Source of the DNA: Oidiodendron maius Zn
Taxonomy: Eukaryota > Ascomycota > Leotiomycetes > Myxotrichaceae
Direction of reading: 5' to 3'
Assembly: GCA_000827325.1 (NCBI GenBank)
Contig: KN832896.1
Coordinates: forward strand, 70,414-134,413
Length of the DNA stretch: 64,000 nucleotides
Of the stretch, positions 55,675 to 64,000 are shown piece by piece. The notes under the pieces are model-generated. The model was not told the origin of the DNA. It ran no database searches and was given only the letters and a program-made list of their open reading frames with translations. The position numbers and the translations under genes were made by a program. Each line of letters starts with the position of its first letter. Position 1 is the first letter of the stretch.

Positions 55675-55966
55675 CGGGGGAACGTGGGGGTGCGGGGAAG
55701 GGAAAGGAGTAAAGCGAAAAGTTGTTCCGACATATCTCGGTTCACTCCGACAGCTCCTGGAACGCCCGACAATCGTGAAATGAATGAACCTGGTTACATT
55801 CGGGACGAGGCAGCACCACTTCGCGGTGCCCGTAAAATGAAAAATTCTTTGCTTTTTTCTTTTCCTATTCACTGAAAGTTTATTTTACTTATCTACTAAA
55901 GGGTTACCCTGTGACTTAGATTGAATCTGGTTGGGCCACACAACACATTTCGAAGGCAAACAGAGC

Positions 55967-57133
55967 ATGGCGCCATCCTGGACTCATTTGATTAGATTCA
56001 TCGCTGAAGAAGATGGGCATACGTATCTTGGGCAGATCGACGCATCCAAATTCCCCGACGTAGGACTCTCTGCCTTCAAGGGCGAACCCATCACCGCCAG
56101 AGTCATTAATGGGACGATCTACGATGGAATCGTTACAGAGAGGGTTCTAAGTGTGTCAAAAGTGAGTCTACCGTCTGTGAAGTTTCTCTACCTAGAGACG
56201 TGGAGGAGAGTTCTAATTATCTTTCCTTGGCGACGAGAAGATTCTTTCTCCTATATCTCAGGGACAAACACCCATCATTCGTTGCATTGGTCTCAATTAC
56301 CGCGACCATGCGAACGAGTCCAGTATGCCTATTCCCGACCAGCCAGTTCTCTTCATCAAACCCCGCACAGCCTTGTCAGGGCCGTATCCCCAGAAGATCG
56401 TTATCCCCAAGATTGCCCAAGACGGGTCGAGCGATTACGAAGGTGAACTGACTCTAATTGTGTCAAAGACTGGCAAGGATATCTCAGAGACAGACGCCCT
56501 AGATTACGTCCTTGGATACACCTGTGGCAATGATATTAGTGCTCGTACAGAACAGTTCAGGAATTCCCAGTGGTCTTTCTCAAAAGGTACTACGCTCTGC
56601 ATGATGAATGGCACGACAGGACCCCCGCTAACCTATCATTGCAGGCTTGGACTCATCGGCGCCAATCGGCCCTGTCCTAGTATCGAGTTCTGTAGTCAAA
56701 GATCCACACAATTCTCAGATCAGGTCTATTCACAATGGGAATGTTGTTCAGGACACCAACACGAGGTAAGCAGAAAACGCAGGGACTTGGAGAATGAGTT
56801 AGATCATCTCCACAACAATACTATTTTCTACCACAGTTCATCTGGAATCTCTGGCTCATTTTCTGACACTCAATGTGATAGCGAGATGATCTTTACCGTC
56901 CAGAAGTTGGTTGCCTTCCTTTCCCGAGGCACCACCTTGGAACAGGGAACTGTCATCATGACTGGAACCCCACCAGGCATTGGCTGCATGCGAGACCCAA
57001 AAGTAGTTCTTAATCATCGCGATGACATGAGGGTGGAGATTGAGGGAATAGGTATATCTCTACCTCCCGGGCCTCTAAGCCTAAAGCTGATGGCAATCTA
57101 GGTACTTTGATCAACGAAATATCCTACGAATAG
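55967..57133 (+). CDS. Fumarylacetoacetate-hydrolase-family protein (FAHD1/HpaG/MhpD-like)
   Basis: The family hydrolyses or isomerises 2-hydroxy-dienoates and similar compounds made after aromatic ring cleavage. The start is the ATG at 55967 (MAPSWTHLIRFIAEEDGHTY). Exons: 55967-56160, 56238-56586, about 56645-56764, about 56881-57051 and about 57113-57133, all in phase. Signature motifs: CIGLNYRDHANE, YEGELTLIVSKTG (ExE metal ligands), GNDISARTEQF and GTPPGIG. About 285 residues, normal for the family. In a meta-cleavage pathway such an enzyme would act on the product of the extradiol dioxygenase. This supports that reading of the cluster, though FAH-family enzymes also act elsewhere. Confidence 0.85.
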
Positions 57134-57495
57134 ATCTTACAATTAGAGCATGGATAGAAATAAAATAGATATATGCTGTAATGTGTATATAGATCCATAT
57201 ATGGGATAAATCTCTTTAATTGGCTGGCTTTAAATGTAATGTGCCATCGATATAGCTTACCATATCTCTTAAGAGAATCATACGGCTCGTGCTATCTAGT
57301 ACCTCCCACCATGCTGCTTAAAGTATCTAATAATATACTTAGTAACGTCAATTTAACATCTACGTGGGCTCATCGTGTTCTGAAGAGGCCACCGCAAAAG
57401 AAAGTGGTGGCTGTGAAGGGGTTATTGTATTAACAGCAATCTAGAATTATGACCGAAAACATGCTATATAATCAGACTAACTAGAATTTGCGCAT
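57134..57495. other. Spacer between FAH and P450-2
   Basis: About 360 bp between convergent 3' ends. No gene is supported. Confidence 0.5.
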
Positions 57496-59477
57496 CTAGC
57501 TCCATTCCTTAAGAAACTCAAGTGATCCTTCCAGTTCTCGTCTGATTGTAGCTACATGTTGCTCGCTACGAGGCTTTATACTGACCTTGAATGGAAGAGG
57601 AGCCTGGAGGATCCCAGGATTGTACTTGCTGGTATCAAGCGGAGTGCTCTTTCCAGTAACCGGATCGATGGGTTCGGATATCTCGTAGGCCCATAATAGC
57701 TTTGCGGCGATACGCCACATATTCCGTTCCGCAAGATGAATCCCAGGACAGAGTCTGCGGCCGGCACCGTAGCCATAGTGATGTAAAAGAATCATGTCAG
57801 TTACAGCGAATAAGAGGAGGGGCTCGTGGGAGACTTATCTCGATGCATCCAATCCGGGCTTCCGGCGTAGTCGTTTGCGAGCTTCGGGTGATCCTTGAAC
57901 CGGTCGGGATTGAAAGTATCATGATCTGTGAAAAGATCCTCACTGTGGTGGATGGCCCAGGTGGCAACGAAAAGGGTGGAATCCTTAGGTATGAGCATTC
58001 CATTGTACCAGTCATCTAGAGGTGGTGCTGTCAGCCCGAGACCAGAACGTGCAAGGCCAAGACGCCCTACCTTCTCGCACTCTGTGTGGCAAGCCTGTTA
58101 CAGCGCTTGTATTTTGGTCAGTATGCTAGACATATACCTTTCCGTGCCGTATGAAGAATATCTTTACTTACACGGGCCTCCACCTCATGCCTTCTTTTAC
58201 TATCTGATTAATGTACGGGAGATTCTTAAAATCAGTCCATTTCGGTGGTTTATCGGGTGGGCAATGGGAATCAATCTCTTGCCTTGCTATATCTTGAACG
58301 TGCGGGTACTTAGCAAAAGCAAGAATCAAGGTTAGCAGCTGTGCCGCGGTGGTATCTGCTGCCCCCTCGACCACCTCGCCGACCAAATTATTGAAAGCGT
58401 GCTGGGACATCGGCCATTCCTTCTTTTCATACTCATCTAGCAATCGATCAATGATGCAATCGCGCTTATCACCTCTACCCCGGCGCTCCTCAACAAGCCG
58501 CCTTGCCTTTCCCCAGATGGTATCGAAAACAACACCAGCTGCGACAGCTCGTCGTTTCCAATATGCAAACCTCTTGGGAACCAGCTTAAGAATGGGATAT
58601 TCGTCAACTGGTGGATTGGCCCCGGCTTCCATTGCTTCTGTCCATCTATCCATCACGTCGTATACGGCCTAACAGACGATTAGACATAGCTCCGCTCTGG
58701 ATTTCCCTGGACGGGGTGGAGGGTTTCTCACATGTCCCCAGAAGGAGTGAAAAGTAGGACCGCGGTGACCAAATGCAAGCGCTGAAGCCACGGACGCTGT
58801 ATATCGTCTTATATGATCGTAGAAGCCTTCTGGGTCGTTCAGAAGATCATTCATCAACACAGTCGCTCTGTTCGCTGATTGTCAGATAGAGATAAATATC
58901 CCGGATAGGGTGGCAGACTCTGCTTCCTGAACCAAAAAATGCTTCTCGTCCAGGTTCTTCGGTGAAAAATTGTGCGAGATGACTTTCCGCTTCGTTCGCC
59001 AGATGGGATCCATCTGTTCAAGAGCGATATGATCTCCCTGGGTCAGCAAGTTGCCCACATAGCTCGGTGGCCGATCCGAATAAATGGCTCCTTTCTTATC
59101 TAGCAGATCGTGGATCGCTTGCCGGTCGCAGAGGACTATAATATTCGTAGGACCAAATTTGAGGGAAAAGACTGAGCCATGCTCCTTTGCCCACTCCCGG
59201 AACCTGGGAGACAGACATTGTTAGCTAATATATCCAAACCCGCAAACACAACTCGCGCCAGTTCGATAAGATTCACTTACTGGCGGTAGAGTCCACTCGA
59301 GGGTATTTGATGCAAATTTCCAAGGATCGGAATCGTGGGGGGCCCACTGGGCATTCGAGGGTCGCGAGATCCGATTTTTAGCAAACGATATATCCCTCCT
59401 GCTAGCAAAATGGCTACCACGGCAGTAAGGGGCGTTGAAAGCCCAGGCACTGGGATCGAGTGTAACGAAAACTCCAT
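57496..59477 (-). CDS. Cytochrome P450 (P450-2), paralogue of P450-1
   Basis: Membrane-anchored monooxygenase. The ATG at 59477 begins MEFSLHSIPVPGL, followed by a hydrophobic anchor and DPRMPSGPPTIPILGN. I-helix VEGAADTTAAQ, K-helix KEGMRWRP, haem loop YGAGRRLCPG. The gene is built like P450-1, with many short introns in corresponding places: one ahead of FREWAKEHG, one ahead of the C-helix, one ahead of the haem motif, and one after MRWRPV. The last is followed by a short exon (GLPHRVRE) and a further 47-nt intron. The intron next to the haem motif (57783-57838) is AT-AC, as in P450-1. The stop is at 57496. It closes the right side of the cluster. Confidence 0.9.
57783..57838 (-). other. 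AT-AC intron in P450-2
   Basis: It begins ATAAGT, contains a CTGAC branch-like sequence, and ends AC, 56 nt in all, at the same place as in P450-1. After splicing the sequence reads HRD-HYGYGAGRR. No AG lies in a workable position, so a GT-AG model fails in both genes. Confidence 0.7.
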
Positions 59478-62164
59478 TTTACTGAGGCAAGAAATTCTGC
59501 ACAGGATAATCGTAGGCAGCTAGGACGGAGCAGCTTGGTCTTATGAGAGAATAGGACCCCCGGAGTGTCTTTCGGGGCAATACCGTAAAAGACATCCGTC
59601 GCCCACACCATCCCCACACGAGGGGTCAGGCCCACATGAAAACGGATATAGCTGGTGCAGTGGATGAGTGGCGCCACCGGGTAAATTTTCGTTGGAATTC
59701 GCTCGTCCGCTCTCCATAGTTCATGGTCTCCTACGAAATGTAACATGATACCTGGGTGAGGGACGGCTCAGAATATAGATATATGGAGCATAGCTTGATG
59801 GGATAGCGTGCTTTCAATAGTTAGCGCATATAATACACAAAAAACAGTTTAGGCGATAGTCTTCTGCCTGTCTAGAAATTTCGACAGGTGCTTCGACTTT
59901 AAGAGACCTAGGTTCTTTGTATACAGTAGAATAATTTATTAATTTATATGAAGCATGTGTTGCAGCGATTTTAAATTACTACAGACCTCTCCCGTCTAGA
60001 AAATTACACTCGCGCTATCGACTCCCCGCCTGATTTGAGGCGAGCCTTGTTTATAGCAAAAGAGAATCACTTGACTATATCAGACGTCTCATATCAGACC
60101 GGCGACCATCTTGTTGTCCGGCCCTTAAATGCTGACGCTGAAGTTGATCGCTTTCAGTCTGTTTTTTGGCTATTGGAGAAAAATGACACAAAGTGTTTCA
60201 AATATCAGCATTAGATGCCAATACAAAAATCCATTTCCGATACCTACGACATACGATGTAGCTGTCCCATATTACATGGAGATCTGCGATTCGGTACCTA
60301 GACAGTTCATTTCAACCTTGGCTGCGTTCGGAACAAATGGGTGTCTGAAGGTGGAGCTCGTAAAACTTGGAAAAGATAGGGGTTACTTTGCAGAGGTTGT
60401 TAGTAAAATTAGACGTAGAAGCAGACGGGGAAGCAGTGCTTACATTGAACATATAGGTTGTGAAGAGGGGAAAGATAGCAGCGAATGTAGAACGCATGAC
60501 AGAATTGGTTCCACCGAGGAGAAGAATAGGAATAGTGAACTGAACATTAAAGTTCGCTCGATGGATAAATCCACCGACATTAATATTGAGAAGTTGTTTG
60601 TTATGTTTCTGCTTCAATCCAACTCAAGACCTTCTCCATTCGTAAGATATTCTTTGTTTTGATCCATAATGTTTCATTTCTGGAAGTTCCTCGATTGTCC
60701 TTATACGCCTGATGGATTATTCGTGAAAATCATGAAGTTCGGTAAAGACCCCACTTAGCAGCTCATCTATGCCATTACTCTCATTAGATATATTGGGTGC
60801 AGAATCTAAAATAAAAATAAACATCGTAAGTAATCGATGGTCTACTCCTCAAAGAGGTACCTTTATGTGACTTCTCTGCCATAGTATCGTCAACGAAAGC
60901 TATTTGATTCAAATCTTCTAAAACTCGCCGATGAAGCAGATCTGCGGTCCCTTGAAGGTAGATATCGCGTCGTGATTATCAGCCGTAGCATTAATTATGG
61001 AGTATTATGAGTAGTACACTATAGATTGTAGCTGCGCGTCTAAGAGTAAAACTTGGGTCATTTTTAAGGGCTTGGAGAGCAAGGATAATCTTGCTCTCAT
61101 TAGAATTCGATTCTATGTTATGTGGTAGACAAAAATATGGTATAAAGTGTAAAGGAGTAATAAATTATAGGAAGTGTTCGGCTCGCTATGCTGTTCGGCT
61201 CGCTACGTATACACGTTAATAGTTATTGATCAGGGCCTCAATCATGCATGACACATCCTTCAGGATTCAGGATATCCTTCAGGATCTAGGATTCAGAGGA
61301 TTCATGTGAGTTAATAAGAGGCTGAATAGGTCCATATAAGGGGGCCTTTACTCTAGTGTAGCTGTACTTAATTAGTTGTCTCTGCATCACTCTCTTTACC
61401 CTACTGCTTTCGGCATTCTGCTATACCGAAAGCCTATAGTCAATATAACTGAGTTTCACCTTGATCCGACTATAACCTGCGCATTAACCTGAACCTCTGA
61501 TCAAGAATAGTTAATATAACTTTAATTTTTACTTTAATATCTAATTATAACCTATATATTATCTGTTGACTAGGACCTAGGGCTTCAGGCACATTTACAC
61601 ATACTATACATCTGCCTACTAGGCTGCCTACCGGTGCCTATAAGGTGACCAGGTGGGAGCCTATTTGGTGACTCAATTGAGTGTATAGTGTTGAGCATAA
61701 AAAGCTCTAGTTCTCCTAAATCTCTTCTTACTTTAGTTGTCTCTGCATCACTTAATATAACACTGAGTTTCACCTTGATTCCTGACTACGACCTGTGCAC
61801 CTATATTGCCTCAGTTCAAGATTATCTTACCCTTATTAACCTTTGAGTAATGTCTAATAGTAAGTTTTAATACCTATTGTAATATTTAATAGTACTAGTA
61901 GTAGCTTTATTAGCGGTTATATAAGTATAGACGTTTATACCTTTATATATAGAGTAGCGGGAGCATGTTCAAGCATTCTATCACCTAGAAGAATATGCGG
62001 AGACTACTTCCAGTCCTTGCCTCCAGGACATTGAGATTAATTCGCTTGTAGAGCTTTATCCCGCACGTCAAGTAACTTTTCGTTGTGCCTGCTCATCTCG
62101 GCTCAGCTCGATGTCCTACAAACATCACCCTCAAGGAATTTTGGCTTGCCATGCACTTCTATGT
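59478..62164. other. Gene-poor right flank
   Basis: P450-2 upstream region, then AT-rich DNA with short open frames (60129-60662 plus, 60312-60617 minus) that I cannot link to any family. It also carries the short direct repeats at 61372-61470 and 61733-61781. Confidence 0.45.
61372..61781. repeat. Imperfect direct repeat with hairpin insert
   Basis: TTAGTTGTCTCTGCATCACT at 61372-61391 recurs at 61733-61752, and ACTGAGTTTCACCTTGAT at about 61447-61464 recurs at about 61760-61778. The first copy has about 48 extra bases between these two blocks, with a perfect 8-bp hairpin (GCTTTCGG 61406-61413 and CCGAAAGC 61426-61433). It could be the remains of an LTR-type or other repeat. No full element is visible. 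Confidence 0.55.
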
Positions 62165-63351
62165 CTATGCCTGTGGGTTCAAAAGATCTAGCTTCTCGAG
62201 CTCATCTTTCCAACCTTGCACAATCGAGTCCATCTTCGTCATCAGCTTTGCAGCAAGTGCATGACAGCGTTCTTGGATAAGTTCCTCGAGACTGTTCAGT
62301 ATCCCGTCCTTTCTCTCTTTGTCGCCTCCTATCTCTTTGCCGTCAATGACATGGGGAGTCTCCTTCATTGCATTTATTATGATGCTAAAAAGATTTACCC
62401 AATTAACGCGCGGCACATCTCTAGCTCTAGCTCTAACTCGGTCTCGTGGTTCAAGACCTCGAATTTGCGGTTCCGGCGCCAAAACGTTCTCCAATTCTCG
62501 AAGAAAATCACATGGAGTCAATTTCTCTTTCTCAAGCTCTTTGGCGATTTCCTTCCACCACTTCGAGAAGTTTCCCAACTCATGTTGCTTGAGAGTTTCC
62601 CGTATCGATTTTGCAAGCTTTTTATTGTCTTCGTGGATTTCAAATATCGCAAAGTATACTCTTTCGACTAGCTTCCTGAGCTCTTCATTTCTTATAGCTA
62701 CTAAAATTTAGCTCATATTGTCATATTGACCATTTCGGTGTAACAACTAGCCTTCAATATCTATCTCTTTATCGATTGGTGCTGCGACCTTCACACTTTT
62801 ATTCGTCCCCCACACTGCAGTCTAGATCTCCTGTTCCAGCACCTCCAGAAGTCCCAGCACAATAGAAATTGTTATTAATTGGCCGCAGAGGATGTCGTTC
62901 TTCTCTCCTCGCCAGCCCCGCGAGCTTCTACTCGGAGGAGCAGTTGGGGCAATACTGCTTCGCTGATCGATACTTGGTGCACCAGAGCTGGACCGTGGTT
63001 GCACAATGTCCCCTAGTTTCTTGAATAGATGTGGGTTGCATTCATACTCCCAAAGCACGGCGCAGTGTCTTTCAAGTGTTTTTGGATCGGGCGTTCGTCG
63101 GACGTTACGTCGAGCGCTTGTTGTTGCAGTTTCTCCAAAACCCACTCAACCGCTGCGCTATCGAAGCCAGACTTAGGGTCTACCTTTAACGATATCTGCT
63201 GGCTTGAGGCTCCATCATCCATCAGTCTCCTCAATCCCAGGGACCAGCGCCTGAGACAATGAGGCTGTTTTATCCGCACATCATTCTCACTCTGATTAGA
63301 ACCATCGGAAATGCGGAAGATGACATCTGCTGTTGAAGACGAAGCTTCCAT
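62165..63351 (-). CDS. Hypothetical protein (uncertain frame), charged and helical
   Basis: Not recognised. The start would be the ATG at 63351 (MEASSSTADVIFRISDGSNQ). The next part (63145-62822) is readable in another frame (LERHCAVLWEYECNPHLF, then LGDIVQPR). A third stretch, entering near 62700, is long and charged: VYFAIFEIHEDNKKLAKSI, then WWKEIAKELEKEKLTPCDFL, and ends DELEKLDLLNPQA at 62165. The change of frame near 63060-63100 could be an intron I did not place, a frameshift or an error. Coiled-coil-like helices are evident in the last third. No domain or transmembrane segment is clear. It is probably outside the cluster. Confidence 0.4.
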
Positions 63352-64000
63352 TTCTTGTGTGGCATTCGATAAGCCTGAATTGCTGAAATCATTTCACAAA
63401 CATCCATGGAAGGCGATTTCCGCGTTCACGATGTAATGCAGGAAGATCGAGAGGTTACAGGAGGCTGACGTGTCAACTTCGGTGGCTATTCATGTGCAAA
63501 GTGCAAATGATACCAGTATAATTGTTATTAATGACGGTGATTTGTTCACACATTCATGGGGGTCAGGTGCAGCCTAATACTCCGGCGCATAGTGCGCTAC
63601 CTTATTGGCAGTGGCAAAACTTGTACCGTCTGTAAGCTACCAAAAACACGCCCATTAAGGTGGTTGAGAGGTGCGAGATAACGGTGTTTGCTTTGCTTTT
63701 GCTTCACCAATATTTGCTCGGATGCTTGTAGAATTGGAGTGGGATATGCCAGGTACGGGACAGCCAGGCTCTGGGACCCTGCGTCCTCTCACTTTCGACA
63801 CGACATTTCCACAATTCATCAGCCGATAATATGGTCATGGGGCTCTCTTAATTGTATTCTAAGGTCACAGTCGATTTCATGGCAACTATGTATTTATTGC
63901 GTTGGAAGCACTAGTGAGGTCTCAGATAGTGGAGGCCAGGTAATTGGCGCGATTGTGGTGTGGCATTTGAGCTTCAAAATATTGACCAACGATATTTGAC
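63352..64000. other. Window end, nothing identified
   Basis: Promoter side of the hypothetical gene and unassigned sequence. The open frame at 63688-63999 has no recognisable similarity. Confidence 0.5.

Larger units (their letters stand above)
54536..55966. promoter_or_regulatory. Divergent regulatory interval, regulator / FAH gene
   Basis: A long interval with clear structure: an inverted pair ACCCCG/CGGGGT at about 54702-54726, a decayed zinc-cluster-like coding stretch at 55030-55137, four tandem 16-bp repeats at 55614-55674, and TGCGGGGAAG at 55691-55700 (CreA-like core). No other gene is supported. Confidence 0.45.

Noticed and set aside
19052-59477. Biosynthetic secondary-metabolite cluster
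   Set aside because: No cyclase, PKS, NRPS, prenyltransferase or acyltransferase is present, although one just outside the window cannot be excluded.
60129-60662. Plus-strand open frame of 177 codons
   Set aside because: No recognisable similarity, AT-rich, overlaps an equally long frame on the other strand. I cannot support a gene.

Overview
The window comes from a filamentous ascomycete (Pezizomycotina, possibly Eurotiales; no species can be named). The evidence is short introns (about 45-80 nt) with GTRNGT donors, a HET-domain gene, a Zn2Cys6 regulator of the fungal MHR type, fungal transporter families, and transposons whose differences are almost all C/T-G/A transitions, as repeat-induced point mutation (RIP) produces. 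I see no tRNA, rRNA or CRISPR array.

Layout. 1-2356 is the 3' part of a Helitron: helicase C-terminus, an opposite-strand cysteine-rich DUF3716-like gene, and a hairpin-CTAG end. 3013-10605 is a HET-domain gene split by a fossil Copia LTR retrotransposon (3089-8699, minus strand, matching 5-bp target repeats). 12539-16988 is a large multi-exon gene of unknown function. 16989-19050 is gene-poor with a very AT-rich island. 19052-59477 is the core: about 17 genes for small-molecule oxidation and transport, interrupted between 42 and 46 kb by a pogo/Fot1-like DNA transposon and a 465-bp MITE. 59478-64000 is mostly gene-poor, with one uncertain minus-strand gene at 62165-63351.

The core reads as a catabolic gene cluster. 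It holds a Baeyer-Villiger monooxygenase, a 3-ketosteroid-delta1-dehydrogenase-like flavoprotein, four short-chain dehydrogenases, two NTF2/SnoaL-fold proteins, two two-domain ABM-like proteins, two paralogous P450s, a class A flavin ring hydroxylase, a two-domain type I extradiol dioxygenase of the dihydroxybiphenyl-dioxygenase fold, a fumarylacetoacetate-hydrolase-family enzyme, two sugar-porter-type MFS permeases, one TRI12-type MFS pump and a Zn2Cys6 regulator. No terpene cyclase, polyketide synthase, peptide synthetase or other scaffold-forming enzyme is present.

The set suggests this working hypothesis. A steroid-like or other polycyclic/aromatic substrate is imported, then oxidised and desaturated (P450, SDR, KstD-like, SnoaL, BVMO). 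It becomes a phenolic ring, is hydroxylated to a catechol (FMO), is opened by meta cleavage (extradiol enzyme), and is hydrolysed or isomerised by the FAH-family enzyme. That would be a eukaryotic analogue, not an orthologue, of the bacterial steroid/aromatic meta-cleavage route. The substrate is inference only.

The most notable sequence observations are: five kinds of gene present as pairs inside the cluster; AT-AC introns at the same position in both P450s, just before the haem motif; a duplicated 5' end of the KstD-like gene at 31.2 kb and an apparent frame break in the KstD-like gene itself; and a four-copy 16-bp CGG-containing tandem repeat upstream of the FAH gene.
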